Shown here: positions 19,598 through 30,945 of the stretch, one piece after another | How positions within the stretch are numbered: position 1 is the first letter of the stretch | Layout of the letters: the number at the start of each line of letters is the position of its first letter | Assembly: GCA_023212695.1 (NCBI GenBank) | Contig: JALCCG010000063.1 | Location: 29,581 to 93,580 of the forward strand | Source of the DNA: Sporisorium sorghi | Lineage: Eukaryota > Basidiomycota > Ustilaginomycetes > Ustilaginales > Ustilaginaceae | Length of the DNA stretch: 64,000 nt | Direction: 5' to 3' | Notes under the pieces: model-generated | The model's input: only the letters and a program-made list of their open reading frames with translations | Database searches by the model: none | What the model was told of the DNA's origin: nothing | Program-made: the position numbers and the translations under genes

Positions 19598-21451
19598 ATG
19601 GCGACGTGCTTTCCGCCCGTAGAGGATCCAGCCTCGATTGGACCCCTCTACATCCTCCATTTTGCAACCTCGAACCATGCATTCCGTCTGCCCGACTTCC
19701 TAGCTGCTGCCGAGTATCTGCGCATCCCCTTTGCCTTTGTTCCAACACCCGCCAAACCGGTCCTTGAAGAATGTCGCAAGGCACACGACACGGCCGAAGC
19801 TTCTTCATCCAGCTACCGACCCGATCTCAGACGACCGTTCGCACTGGCGCACCTTCCCAACGATGAGGCCGCCGTCAACCTGCTGCGTCGTTGCGTGTCG
19901 CTTCGGTCCATCTGGGCGCACTGGTCGCACGGAGGCAGCTACGACGAGCTGCACGCTCGTAATCAGCAGCCGGCTAGCCGCGCACTCTGGGCGCCCTACG
20001 TCGAGGAAGCCGACTGTCCTTCGTGGAAGGCGCACGTGTTCTCGTACAGCTACACCATCAGCGACAAGCGCAAGATCGACATCATCCAGAGCTTCAGCTA
20101 CATGGACCTGAAGGGCCGCATCCAGCTCAAGAACCCGTCGATGCGGTGGGGCGTCATGGAAGAGTTTGTCGCTCAGGAGCTGTGGCCCAGTCATTTGCGC
20201 GACGAGCACAACAACTATCCGGGAGCCGGCAAGGACACGGACAAGGCCGAGGGCAGGGAGGAGCTTGGCGACAAAGATCCAAGGCTGGTTCAGATCTTCC
20301 TCGGTAGACGCATCGATGTCAAGGCGAGCCCACTGTACTCGGAGAAAGCGACACCGGCTGCACCGCGCAAGTCGAGCGACCCAACGCAGGAAGGCCAGAC
20401 GGGTCTCGCCAGGGACTTGATCGAGAAACTCAACCTCAAGAAGCGCGTCTACATTGGCAACACGTCGATGGAGTCCGAGATGAGCCTGCTCATGGCCAGC
20501 ATGGCGCTGGCAGGTCCGGGCAAGCTGATTTACGACCCATTCGCGGGCACCGGATCGATGCTGTACGCAAGCGCAGTGTTTGGCGCCGTGGCGCTCGGCA
20601 GCGACATCGACGGCAGACCGATGCGAGGCAAGGACAACATCAGCGATTCCAACAGCAAGACGGGCATCATCAAGAGCGCAACGCAGTACGGTGTGCGTGA
20701 TCACATCCTCGACACGGTGGTGTTCGACATGACGCAGAACCCGTGGCGCAAGGACCTTCTCTTCCCTGTCGATAGCGAACAGCAAACGGGGAGCAAGCGA
20801 CCGACGGGTGTGGTGGATGGCATCGTCGCCGATCCACCGTACGGCGTTCGAGCCGGTGCCAAGCGCCTGGGCAAGCGCGACCCGGAGAAGCAGCGGACGG
20901 AAGCGTACTGGATGCCGGATGGCCTCGGCCCAGGTCAAGGCTGCTGGTCGCACGAGCGCTCGGACTACATCCCGCCCACACGCCCCTACCACTTGGAAGA
21001 TCTGGTCAACGACCTGCTCGACTACGCCTACAGCCTGCTCTGCGACGGCGGACGCCTCGTCTTCTGGCTGCCGTCGATGATCGACCCGGAAGAGGACGAC
21101 GAGAACGACAGCCCCGGCGAGGGCAACACGTCCTACACCAAGTCGTCGGCTGCCGTCGAAAGATCGGTGAGCATCGAGCTGCCGCAGCATCGGCGCGCCG
21201 CGGGACAGGGAAGAATGCGCATGATCCACTACTCGCTGCAGGACTTTGGCAGGTGGGGGCGATGGCTTATCACTATGGAGAAGGTGGCGCCGGAGAACGA
21301 TGTTGATGATCAGGGGCTGCGCGAGCTCGAGCAGAGGATGGGCGAGCTGGGCAAGAACAAGGACGAGCGTGGGATCTATCGTGCCGATAGGGATCCTCTC
21401 GAGTTTCGTAACCGATACTACCTGCCTCGAGTGTCGAAGCCGGTGCAGTGA
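19598..21451 (+). CDS. TRM11: tRNA (guanine-10-N2) methyltransferase, catalytic subunit
   Basis: A 617-residue protein matching Trm11, which with Trm112 methylates N2 of guanosine 10 in tRNA. The N-terminal part resembles the THUMP-containing region of the family. The S-adenosylmethionine site is seen as YDPFAGTGSMLYASAVFG at about 311-328, and the catalytic DPPYG motif at about 411-415. The ATG at 19598 was chosen because family similarity begins a few residues later (PLYILHFATSNHAFRLPDF). The open frame extends further upstream through the poly-A tract, but that part is untranslated-looking low complexity. The protein is somewhat longer than yeast Trm11, with extra charged linkers around 205-260 and 495-530. 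Confidence 0.9.
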   Translation: MATCFPPVEDPASIGPLYILHFATSNHAFRLPDFLAAAEYLRIPFAFVPTPAKPVLEECRKAHDTAEASSSSYRPDLRRPFALAHLPNDEAAVNLLRRCVSLRSIWAHWSHGGSYDELHARNQQPASRALWAPYVEEADCPSWKAHVFSYSYTISDKRKIDIIQSFSYMDLKGRIQLKNPSMRWGVMEEFVAQELWPSHLRDEHNNYPGAGKDTDKAEGREELGDKDPRLVQIFLGRRIDVKASPLYSEKATPAAPRKSSDPTQEGQTGLARDLIEKLNLKKRVYIGNTSMESEMSLLMASMALAGPGKLIYDPFAGTGSMLYASAVFGAVALGSDIDGRPMRGKDNISDSNSKTGIIKSATQYGVRDHILDTVVFDMTQNPWRKDLLFPVDSEQQTGSKRPTGVVDGIVADPPYGVRAGAKRLGKRDPEKQRTEAYWMPDGLGPGQGCWSHERSDYIPPTRPYHLEDLVNDLLDYAYSLLCDGGRLVFWLPSMIDPEEDDENDSPGEGNTSYTKSSAAVERSVSIELPQHRRAAGQGRMRMIHYSLQDFGRWGRWLITMEKVAPENDVDDQGLRELEQRMGELGKNKDERGIYRADRDPLEFRNRYYLPRVSKPVQ

Positions 21452-23913
21452 TTCGATAGCCCCATCGGGATATCTGACGGATGGAAGAGGGCCATGCCGA
21501 TGGGACATGCCGATCCACTCGTCCGATAGAAGAAAAGGTCGGTCAAGATAAGCATCGGTCGGAACTGTCCTGCGCAGGAATTCTACTCAATGCAGAGTCG
21601 GCACTCACGCATGCAAGTTGTAGTTGTCGCACAAGAGCGGGACTTGAAGACGGGCTGCCCAGCATCAAGACGCTCGCTCGCTCGCTCGCTCGCTACTGTA
21701 CAAACGGCCAACTTTGAAAAGGGACAGACGACGCTGTTTATTTTCTGGAAGCGAGGTCAGCCGCGTGCTTTTGGCCCGCGTTTTTTTCTCCGACCAGCTG
21801 CTCTGCCTCGTGGTAGCAAACACAGAGAGAGACAGGCAGATAGAGATGGCATCCTCGATGAATTTCAAATGCTGCGTCTCTTCCATCGGCACAAGACGAG
21901 GTAGATTGTACCGAGAGAGTCGTAATGAAAGGCGGAGAGCGATGGTTTGGCGCGCTCTTCTGACAGTTTCAACAGGGCGGCGAACCACTCTGATGAGGGC
22001 GAGTCTCGACTCGTTCCTAGCTCTTGAAGGCGACGACGAGCAGGCAAGTTCGCCTCCCTTGCCACTCAGAGAGAGAGAGACGCGGAGAAAAAGTTAACAC
22101 GAGCAAAAGTTTTTCGAATTTTGGAACTTTTCTCTTCTGCGATCTGAAACCGCATTTTTTTATTTTATTTTATTTTTTTTTTGAGTGTCCGAATTGGTCG
22201 CAGGAAGGCACTTGGGCAGTGTCCTTTGTGAGTGAGCGATTTTTGTTGCTTGGATACTATCACAGGGTGCTAGTACTGCCTCCATCCTGGAAACTTTTTG
22301 TTTTCTTCGACTAGTTAGTTGTCGCCTGTTCAGGGACCCTTCAGCCAATTGCAGCTCACAAAGTGATCGCATCGAAGGAGAGACGACTCTTTGAAATCAC
22401 TTTCGTCCTTTGATCGCAACCCTCATCTGCCCGACTTGTCCGAAGTCTTGACTGTCGAGTTCATAAAGGCGTTGGTATCATCTGTTCCATCATCTCCCCT
22501 TCTGGTCACCATCTCCCTTTCGCCGCCCTTTGCAAATCGTCTGGCGCTATCGACCGTGTACAAACGACCCACTGCTGGAGCCGACAACACGCATCAACGG
22601 ACCGTGCTCTGTGTCTTTCCTCAACTCGAATCGGTAAGTCTTTGATTGCTTTGGCTTGTCATCTTTCTCTTGCTGCTTTCGGAACCTGGCTCGCGAAAAG
22701 ACTCTTATCATTGTCGTCGGAAGGGATGCGAAGGGCAGCAGCTGCATGGCGCACGCTCTCATGCTTGCCGGATCGGCTGATCCACTCGGGACAGTGCAGC
22801 CACTCACGAGGGGGGGGGGGGGAAGCGTCTGCATGTACGCAACGGCCTCTCTGTTTTGCTCCGCCCCATCTCGAGAGAGGATCCGGAGTACGGCAAGGGT
22901 CTTTGTCTTGCGCCGCTGCTGCTGCTGCGGGTGGGATACCAGTGCGGGGTAAGCGGGGCGTGCTCATGATGCCGGCAATCGTCATGTGTCCAGACGGTCA
23001 TTTCGGACACGTTTGTGGTCGGATCGGGCACTTGTCTCTGCTGCTGCTGCTGCTGCTGCTGCATTGTGCCGCGGTCTATGAGAGAGAGAGAGAGAGAGAG
23101 AGCGCTTGAACGGCTTCTCGCTCGTATCAGGTGGCGAGAGTGGGGTTGGTTGGAAAGTTGGGCCGCGGCAAAATTCACGCAGAGCGGAAGAGAAAAATAT
23201 TTTCGCCTTCTGCTGCTGCCTTTTCGCTTCCTTTCTCTCGCTCGTGTTCTTCCTGCTCCTCTGCCTTCGGCCTCTCTCCGACTGTTTGCAAGAGCGGCAC
23301 GCAGATCCGTTGCCGTCGAGCTTCCCCTTCGCTTCTTCCGCCTCGATGTGCTTCTGCTGCGCTGTTTCCGCCTCTTGGCATCCGTGCTGAAGCCATTCAG
23401 CTGTCCATCTATGTATGCAGCCGGCTCTGGTGCGCTGTTCGCATGTTCATGATCACACGGGCGTATCCTTGCATGGCCTCTCAGACACTCTGTTGGATCG
23501 CTCGATGGCACACAGCCAAGCTCCGCTCGAGCGTGTCAGCGTCATTGTGCCTGGCAATCAGCTGCTTCTCTCGTCTACGATTTGGTCCGATCGAGCATCG
23601 CCAGTCCCCTCGTTTTCGTCTGTCTCCCCAAGGCGATATCGCCTGCAGTCAGACGACCTCGTCCCTTGACTCGCTTCGGAAAGATCGCTCGCTCCTCCTC
23701 CCCACGATCATCCTGCTGTACATAACCCTTGCCTCTTCCCCACAACCCTCTTCCCCGCTTCGGACTCTGTCTTCCCTTTTGCATCCTCCGTCTCGCCTCC
23801 TATGCTTACCTCTGGACTTTCTCGCTAACGCTCCACACACTCTTTCGCTCGCTCGACCTCTTCACCTCATTTCATTCAACCTCGACAGGCTCGAGTCTCT
23901 CTTCTAGGCCAAC
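21452..23913. other. Long, repeat-rich region upstream of the permease gene
   Basis: No supported gene lies in these 2.4 kb. They hold many simple repeats: (CGCT)n at about 21671-21692, a T/A-rich run at about 22154-22182, G13 at 22810-22822, (CTG)8 at 23038-23061, (GA)n at about 23080-23103, and pyrimidine-rich DNA just before the permease start. The long open frames on both strands here are low-complexity. It probably represents a large promoter plus 5' leader. Confidence 0.5.
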
Positions 23914-25584
23914 ATGCCGTCGTCCATCTCCTCAAAATCCTCCAACGAGGTCAAGACCGCAAAGGAGCCCGTCTCGAGCGCCAACGAGAATGGCGCGCGC
24001 GTCAGCCACCGGCCCGCCGAGCTCATCAGCGAGGATGACGCCATGCTCGCTTCGCGTATGGGTCACAAGTCCGAATTCGCCCGCGAGTTCAAGAGCTTCT
24101 CGACCATCTCGTACGCCTTTGCCATCATGGGTCTCGTCTCGTCCGTCGCCACCACGTTCAACAATCCCTTCACACTCGGTGGTCCCGCCTCGACCGTGTG
24201 GACCTGGGCGATCGGTTCGTGCTTCAACATGACGCTTGGTCTGTCGATCGCCGAACTCGTCTCTGCCTACCCCTCGGCAGGTGGTCTCTACTCGGCTTCC
24301 GGTCTGCTCGTGCCACGCAACCAGCGCGCCTTTGTCGCTTGGCTCACCGGCTGGCTCAACTTCACGGGTCAGATCGCCGGTATCGCCGGTACCGAGTACG
24401 GTCTCTCGCAGATGATCTTCGCGTGGGCCTACGTCATCACCGATGGACGCTACGTGGCTACCACGGGCGCCACCGTGGGTCTCTACATTGGTCTGCTTGC
24501 GCTGCACGGCATCATCAACTGCTTCGGCATCAAGACGCTGGCACGCCTCACGTCGTCGTACGTCATCGTCAACCTGGGCATCACCACGATCATCATCATT
24601 GTCGTGCTGGCCAAGACGCCTCTGGACCAGATGCACTCGGCTTCGTACACGTTCACCGACGTGGTCAACGGCAGTGGCTGGAGCAGCAACGGCCTTGCCT
24701 TCTTCTTTGGTCTCTACTGCGTTCAGTTCGTCATGACCGACTACGACGCAACGGCGCACATTTCCGAGGAGGTTTCGCGTGCTGCCATCGCTGCGCCTGT
24801 CGCGATTGTGGTCGCCGTCGCTGGTACCGGTGCGCTCGGCTGGGTGCTCAACATTGTCATGGTGCTCGTCAGCGGCGACGTGGCGACGCAGGACATTGCG
24901 ACGTGGCCAGGTGGACTCGCCTTTGCGCAGATCCTCTACCTGCGCGCGGGCAAGGTGGGCTTCCTGATCATCTGGCCGTTTGTGTGCTCGGTGGCCTTCT
25001 TTGTGGTGACGACGGCGCTGCAGGCCAACGCGCGCTCGTTCTACGCCTTTTCGCGCGACAACGCGCTGCCGGACCGCGGCTTCTTTGCCAAGGTGGACAA
25101 GCGCACGGGTACGACGATCAACGCCGTGTGGCTTGTGGTCCTTCCCTGCATGGCGATGGGCTGCCTTGCCTTTGCGTCGTACACGGCGGTGACGGCCATC
25201 TTTGCGCTCGCTGCGCTGGGTATGGACAGCAGCTACCTGGTGCCCATCGTGGCGCGCTGGATCTACTGGGACCACCCGGATGTGCAGTTCAAGCCCGGTC
25301 CGTTCACGCTGGGCCGCGGCGTGCTGGGCAAGACGGTCAACGCGATTGCCATCCTGTGGACCATTTTTGAGTGCATCATCCTCGCCATCCCGACGGTCAA
25401 GCCGATCACGCAGTTCAACTTCAACTACTCGTGGGTCATCATGGTGGGCGTGCTGCTCATTGCGACGGTCTGGTTCATGGCGTATGCGCACAAGCACTAC
25501 CAGGGCCCGCGCAGCACCTTGTCGGCCGAGCAGAAGGAGAAGCTCGGCGTCGTTTCGCGCGACGAGGAGGGCATCCACCACTAA
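23914..25584 (+). CDS. APC-family amino acid/GABA-type permease
   Basis: A 556-residue integral membrane protein with about twelve hydrophobic segments spanning residues 70-540. The N-terminal cytoplasmic tail is polar and followed by the signature region GPASTVWTWAIG and ELVSAYPSAGGLY, typical of the fungal amino acid/choline/GABA (Uga4, Hnm1) branch of the APC superfamily. These proteins import amino acids, GABA, choline or polyamines by proton symport, usually at the plasma membrane or vacuole. The exact substrate is not readable from sequence. The ATG at 23914 follows a CCAAC context and is preceded by pyrimidine-rich leader. A second permease of the same family lies at 39068. Confidence 0.85.
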   Translation: MPSSISSKSSNEVKTAKEPVSSANENGARVSHRPAELISEDDAMLASRMGHKSEFAREFKSFSTISYAFAIMGLVSSVATTFNNPFTLGGPASTVWTWAIGSCFNMTLGLSIAELVSAYPSAGGLYSASGLLVPRNQRAFVAWLTGWLNFTGQIAGIAGTEYGLSQMIFAWAYVITDGRYVATTGATVGLYIGLLALHGIINCFGIKTLARLTSSYVIVNLGITTIIIIVVLAKTPLDQMHSASYTFTDVVNGSGWSSNGLAFFFGLYCVQFVMTDYDATAHISEEVSRAAIAAPVAIVVAVAGTGALGWVLNIVMVLVSGDVATQDIATWPGGLAFAQILYLRAGKVGFLIIWPFVCSVAFFVVTTALQANARSFYAFSRDNALPDRGFFAKVDKRTGTTINAVWLVVLPCMAMGCLAFASYTAVTAIFALAALGMDSSYLVPIVARWIYWDHPDVQFKPGPFTLGRGVLGKTVNAIAILWTIFECIILAIPTVKPITQFNFNYSWVIMVGVLLIATVWFMAYAHKHYQGPRSTLSAEQKEKLGVVSRDEEGIHH

Positions 25585-26543
25585 GCGTGTCACTCTCGAC
25601 AGCCCAGCGTGGCTATTCACACATCCATCTTCCATCGCCCTGTTGATATACCACTTTTTCGATACTGCTTGTTCCTTTTTGGAGGGGTTTTTTCTTCGAT
25701 ACAGTCTTCACGCTCACGCTACAATCACCGTGTATAAATGCTTTCTCGTTCATGATCTCACGCCTAGGGAGGGCGGCAAAATCTCGACGCAACGCTGTAT
25801 CTTTGGTCACCCCTTTGCGTGTGCAAGTCGTGTGTTGATTGAAGCTTCAAGTCATCCGATTGAGGCTGAGCAAGAGATTCGAAGCTTACAGTATCTGCAG
25901 CGGTAAAAATCTTACCGTCTCCAAAAGAAATTCAGGTCGTGAAATGAAGGCTCAAAAAATGAAATTTCAGAACTTCTTCTGCAGTTCGATGCGGCGTCTT
26001 CTTTTTGGGCTCTGAAACGGCAACAAAAAAGCCTTGGCTGCAACGCACCCTGAGGTCATCTTTTCCCGCGATGGTCACAGCGAAAAACGTGCGCGCACGG
26101 TGAGGGTGGAGGCATGAGAAGCAAAGCAAGCTGCTTTCCCCTTGATCGCGAGATGTCCAGTGCGCTCTAGTGCCTGTTCCCCCCTTCGTCGGAAGCTCTT
26201 CCGAGCATCGATATCTAAGTTTTCCAGTCTGGAATGTTGTAATCTTCCAGCTGTGCTTCGGTGGTGTTGCAGTCTCAGGTCTGGTCAGCAGGCGTGTGAG
26301 GACGGTGTGCGGAAGTGATGCCGACAAGCGATAGGGCTTGCGAGACAATCAAGTTTCGGGAGAGCCGTGAGCGTGAGAAGGGTCTGTCGGTCTGAAAAGG
26401 CCAAGCAAGTCGACGGATGTGTGCCTGCTATATCTGGTAATCGTCGGTTCGCTCTCCGACCTTACCTTCCTCTCCATCACCTTCTCCTCCTCCTCCCTCA
26501 CAACCATCACCATCGCAGACCGACTCTCGAACGTTTTGCAACC
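25585..26543. other. Intergenic region between permease and monooxygenase genes
   Basis: About 960 bp holding the permease terminator and the monooxygenase promoter. A TC-rich stretch lies near 26463-26500, just upstream of the next start. No gene or named repeat was found. Confidence 0.4.
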
Positions 26544-28139
26544 ATGTCAGCCACCACCGCAGGCAACTTCGGCCCTGCTGCACTCGTCAGCTATATCTAC
26601 CAGTGGATCCAGATCCTCATCGCCTACGCCTTTGCTCCCAAGCTCCCCGCCGACCAACCCGATCAAGAACCTTTCGGTCATGTCGCCGTCATCGGCGCCG
26701 GCATCTCGGGCATTTCGACCGCCTCGCAGCTCATCGGTCATGGCTTTGAAGTGACCATCTTTGACGAAACCGAGGAGATCGGCGGGATCTGGTCGCGCGT
26801 CAACTCGACTTCCGGTCTGCAGATCAGCTCGATCATGTACCGCTTCCACCCGGCGGTCAAGTGGACGACGGGCTACCCGCATCGCGACGAGATTCTGAAG
26901 AACATCGAGAAGATCTGGAAGATCTATGGGCTGGACAAGCGTACTCGGCTGGGGACCAAGGTGGAGAAGGTGACGAGGCACAGTTCGTCGACGGACCCGA
27001 AGGAGGGCGGGCATGCGCGCTGGGTGATCAACGGCAACGAGGACGAGGTTTTCGACGGTGTCGTCGTGACCACGGGCACATGCGGTAAGCCCAAGAAGAT
27101 GGATTTGCCGGGCGAAGACAAGTTCAAGGGCCAGATCGTGCACTCTTCGCACCTCGACGGACTCGACTGCAAGGACAAGAAGGTGCTCATCGTCGGCGGC
27201 GGTGCCAGCGGCATCGAAGCGCTCGAGCTGGCCGTTTCACAGGGTGCCGACAAGCCCACCATCCTCGCTCGCAGCGACAAGTGGATCATCCCGCGCAACA
27301 CGGTCGTCGACTGCCTGGTCGCCCTGCAACCCCTGGGCCGCGAGACGTGGCTGTCGTTCATCCCGGAGTTTTTGATCAAGAAGCTGCACTACCGCGATCT
27401 GCAGGAGAAGATGGCGCCCACACAGGGCTTCTACACAGGTACGCCGATTGTCAACACGTCGGCCATGACGCACATCAGGCAGGGCGTGGCCGACTACCAG
27501 CGAGGCGACGTGCTCGATCTCGACGAGTCCGGCATCCATTTCAGCCTGCGCAAGCGCGGTCAAAAGAAAGGCACTCCCGGTAAAAAAGTGCACTACGACG
27601 CGGACATCATTGTGGTGGCTACGGGTTTCGAGCTGCCGTCGATCGACTTTTTGCCGCAGGACCTGTTCCCGGAGGATTATGTTCGGCCCAACATGTACCT
27701 CCAAGTGTTCCCGATTGAGGACTGCTCGGTGCTGTGCACCAATTCGACGTTCCGCAACGCCGTGGGCACTGTGGGCCACATCCATATCGGAATGATGGCG
27801 CGCTCGCTCATCTTGTTCTTGATGGACGAAAAGACGCGGCCGCGCCCGCGCGACATGCGTCTGTGGGTCGACCTGGTGCGCTACATCAAGGAGCGCGCGC
27901 CCGGTGGCCAGCTCGACTTCTTTACGTACATGGAGCTGTGCATCTGGCTCACGTCGTTCCTGTTCTTCCGCGTGAACAGGTTGAAGTACTTCTTCTTTGT
28001 GACGTTCGGATGGGGATTCTGGAGCAGAGAGGGGAAAACGGACAAGACGGGCAGGTTGGTGGGCGAGCCCAAGTTCCATCTTAGTATTAGTAAGCTGGTT
28101 GGGAAGGGGCCGTCGGCGCACTTCCTCAAGAACAACTAG
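26544..28139 (+). CDS. Flavin-containing monooxygenase (FMO/Baeyer-Villiger type)
   Basis: A 531-residue class B flavoprotein monooxygenase. The FAD-binding GxGxxG is at residues 50-55 (VIGAGISGIS), an EIGGIWSR motif follows, the family fingerprint appears as FKGQIVHSSH, the NADPH-binding glycine loop is VLIVGGGASGIEA, and ATGF lies near the C-terminal side. Hydrophobic stretches at about 12-30 and 462-495 suggest membrane attachment. Such enzymes insert one oxygen atom into ketones, amines or sulfides using NADPH; the substrate is unknown. The ATG at 26544 is preferred because the 59 upstream codons are not conserved-looking and lie in a TC-rich leader. The gene converges on the polyol dehydrogenase gene. 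Confidence 0.85.
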   Translation: MSATTAGNFGPAALVSYIYQWIQILIAYAFAPKLPADQPDQEPFGHVAVIGAGISGISTASQLIGHGFEVTIFDETEEIGGIWSRVNSTSGLQISSIMYRFHPAVKWTTGYPHRDEILKNIEKIWKIYGLDKRTRLGTKVEKVTRHSSSTDPKEGGHARWVINGNEDEVFDGVVVTTGTCGKPKKMDLPGEDKFKGQIVHSSHLDGLDCKDKKVLIVGGGASGIEALELAVSQGADKPTILARSDKWIIPRNTVVDCLVALQPLGRETWLSFIPEFLIKKLHYRDLQEKMAPTQGFYTGTPIVNTSAMTHIRQGVADYQRGDVLDLDESGIHFSLRKRGQKKGTPGKKVHYDADIIVVATGFELPSIDFLPQDLFPEDYVRPNMYLQVFPIEDCSVLCTNSTFRNAVGTVGHIHIGMMARSLILFLMDEKTRPRPRDMRLWVDLVRYIKERAPGGQLDFFTYMELCIWLTSFLFFRVNRLKYFFFVTFGWGFWSREGKTDKTGRLVGEPKFHLSISKLVGKGPSAHFLKNN

Positions 28140-28644
28140 AGCGCAGGATGTAGGAGTAAGGATACAGGACACTCAACGCTTTCCTTTCAAGTTTGCCTTT
28201 TTTTCACTTCCTCTCCTATGAATTGCTGCACGGCGGACAGCGTTCTACTGGTTGCATCGGCTCGGCAGGCTGCTGGCGGCGGTGTGGATCATCGGTTGGA
28301 CGGTGGCGTCGCCGTGGCTTCACGCGGTCGCGGTTGGCGTCGATGGCGTATCGAAGCGTCTACTTGTGGCGATCGGTCGGCCACACACGAGACAGCATCC
28401 GGTCAATGCTTCCGCTCAGAACGGCAACGCGCATCCTTAGAGACTCTTCCTTCGTTGGCCACTTCGCTTCTCGTTGCAATTGACACATCGCTCTTCGCTT
28501 TCATTGCATTCCCAACGTTCACACAGCTCAAAGATGTCAGACCTGGCAGCATTTGTTCGATGGCAAAGGACAAAACTTCCATTCTGAAAGTGACAAGCGA
28601 AAGTCCGACTGAGATTACACACACGAGAACGAGAATGTTTCCCT
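28140..28644. other. Convergent 3' intergenic region
   Basis: About 500 bp between the 3' ends of the monooxygenase and polyol dehydrogenase genes. Nothing beyond terminator sequence is expected, and no gene or repeat was seen. Confidence 0.4.
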
Positions 28645-29808
28645 CTACTGCTTGCCTTGACCCTGGCTGATCTGCACCTTGATCGCGGTCTTTCCATCCT
28701 CACCCACACCCTTCGTCGTCGTCTCAAACGCCTTGACCGCATCCTTGAAAAGGAAACGGTGGGTGACCATCTTGGTCACGTCGATCTTGCCTGTGCTGAC
28801 GAGGTTGATCGAGGTCTTGTACGTGCCCGCGCCGTAGCGGAAGGAGCCTGTGACGTCGATCTCTTTGACGCAGACGCGGGTGATGGGGAATTCGACCTCG
28901 GAGCGGCCCATGCCGACCTGGACGAAGCGGCCTTTGGGGCGGAGGGCCTGGATGCCCATCTGGATGCAGGGTTCGGCGCCGGTGCACTCGAGCACCAGGT
29001 CGAAGCCCTCCTGGGCGGCGACGTCATCGCCGAGCGACTGGATGAGCGTCTGCGCGTTGCGTGCCGCGGCGTCGATCTTGGCCTCGCCGTCGTTGGGCAG
29101 GGAGGGCTTGAACGTGGACGTGGCGCAGAACTCTTTCGCGAACTCGAGCTTGCTGTCGACGACATCGACCACAACGACACGCTTAGCGGAATAGGCCTTG
29201 CACACCGCCGCGTTGAGCAGACCAATGGGACCCGCGCCGAACACAAGCACGTTCTCCATCGCCTTGACCTGCCCGCGCATCGCCGCCGAATACACCGCCA
29301 CGGACAGCGGCTCCATCAACGACGCCTCCTCCAACGACATCGTATCGGGCACATGGTGCGCAAACGAGCTCTGGATGTTGTAGTACGTGCATAGCGTGCC
29401 ATCGTACGGCGGCGTCGCGGCAAACTCCAAGTTCGCACAGTGGTTGTAGTTGCCATTCAAGCAAACCTGGCATGAGCGACATGGAACACCGGGCTCGAGC
29501 GCGACGCGGTCGCCCACCTTGTGCGTCGTAACACCTGCGCCGACGGCGGTGACGATGCCGCTAGACTCGTGCCCCAGAACCATGGGCTTGCGCACCACAA
29601 AGTCGCCGATGCGCCCGTGGTGCAGATAATGGCAGTCTGAGGCGCAGAGACCGGTCTGGCGGATGTTGACCTGCACCTGCCCCGGTTGGGGCGCGACGAT
29701 GGGACGGTCTTCGAACGAGACGTTTTCGATTTCTTGCAGGACGAACGACAGGTTGCCCTGCGCTGGCTCGGTGGCGAGCGAGTTGTTCGGTGCGACCGTG
29801 CCTGGCAT
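28645..29808 (-). CDS. Zinc-dependent polyol (xylitol/sorbitol-type) dehydrogenase
   Basis: A 387-residue medium-chain dehydrogenase. The catalytic zinc site is visible as CASDCHYLHHG and GHESSG. The four-cysteine structural zinc loop reads PCRSCQVCLNGNYNHC. The NAD-binding Rossmann motif is VFGAGPIGLL, followed by VVVDVVD, whose acidic residue favours NAD over NADP. These features match xylitol, sorbitol or L-arabinitol dehydrogenases that oxidise sugar alcohols to ketoses in the cytosol. The ATG at 29808 (MPGTVAPNN) was chosen; the longer open frame upstream covers a TC-rich leader. Which polyol is used cannot be decided from sequence alone. Confidence 0.85.
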   Translation of the reverse strand: MPGTVAPNNSLATEPAQGNLSFVLQEIENVSFEDRPIVAPQPGQVQVNIRQTGLCASDCHYLHHGRIGDFVVRKPMVLGHESSGIVTAVGAGVTTHKVGDRVALEPGVPCRSCQVCLNGNYNHCANLEFAATPPYDGTLCTYYNIQSSFAHHVPDTMSLEEASLMEPLSVAVYSAAMRGQVKAMENVLVFGAGPIGLLNAAVCKAYSAKRVVVVDVVDSKLEFAKEFCATSTFKPSLPNDGEAKIDAAARNAQTLIQSLGDDVAAQEGFDLVLECTGAEPCIQMGIQALRPKGRFVQVGMGRSEVEFPITRVCVKEIDVTGSFRYGAGTYKTSINLVSTGKIDVTKMVTHRFLFKDAVKAFETTTKGVGEDGKTAIKVQISQGQGKQ

Positions 29809-30945
29809 TTTTGTGTTGTTGATCCGATGGTGCTTTTTGGGGGAAAGATGAGGGGGTGACGAGAAGAGCAGGAGCGTAGGCGGGGTTCTTTTATGGGAGA
29901 TGTCCCAGACGGAGATCTGCACCGACCGACACACGCCACCCCACGCAGCTTTCGTCGGAATGCAGCCGCAAACAGCAGCAGCTTCTTTCTTCTCAACCGG
30001 CAAGCAAGAGTGTCGTGCGTAGAATGAGCGCACAGACACGCTCCTCCAAGGAATTCCAGAAAAAATCACCGTCGAAAGCTGAAGAGAGATTGCCGGTCGC
30101 GCTTCGGTCAGTCGGCAATCTTTTCGCCGCTGGCCCTTTGACCCCGCACACACCGGCAAACTGTAGAGAAGGCTGCTGCTTCATCGACTTGATCTACGAA
30201 CAGCTGGGTCCCAACGATAGCCTCTACGACGACGGGAGGCCGCCCTACTCTCCTCTGACTCGTTGTTGCCCTCTCTTTCTCGATGAGCGTATGCATTAGC
30301 CCGATTGCATCTTGACTTGCTCTCAGAGCCTTGCTCCTTGTTACCCGTCGGAGCCTCCGATTCACCAAGCTGAGCTTTTCTGCTCAGCCTTAGCGCAGGC
30401 CGTTTGACTCACCACATTTTATGACCAGGTTGGGACAGCTCAAGTTCCCACGCTTCTCAAAAGCCACCTGGGACGCCTAAGTTAAGTTGTGACTTTGGAG
30501 AAGAGGCTTCAGCGCACTGTGAGAGCAAATTCACCAAAGCAATGTGGAAGAGCCGAAACAAAGTTGCCTTTGTGTCGTTGCCAAGCGGAAGGCGGATGTG
30601 ATTTTCGCACGGCTGATCAAGCCGCACCTTTCTCTCGCGTCACGGTCTCTCGCAATGAGTGCGCGACGGCTTGGACCCTGAAATCACAAAAAAAGTGACA
30701 CTCGCGGCTGCGCCGATGAATCTCGAGAGCTTTCGATCTTTTCTCCTCTTCAACTACTCATGACTGTTTCACTCGAAGCACAATCGCTCGGAGCAACGGA
30801 TCGACTCAACCTCATGGGCGATCAAGCCCTGTCTTGAGTGACACCGTCCGCAGGACCAGGGGCGGGGGCCCGAATCACTCTACTCTCAAGCGACAGCTGA
30901 TCTCTTTCGCACACCAGCAGCACCCCTTTGTCGCTCTCACCAACC
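29809..30945. other. Divergent promoter region
   Basis: A 1.1-kb region between the polyol dehydrogenase and F-box genes, transcribed outward in both directions. It contains a short palindrome-like CAAGCTGAGCTTTTCTGCTCAGCCTT-type stem near 30369-30394 but no credible gene. Confidence 0.4.

Noticed and set aside
22804..23511. 235-codon open frame on the minus strand with poly-Gln
   Set aside because: Made from microsatellites and Arg/Ser-rich translation; no domain and within the permease promoter.
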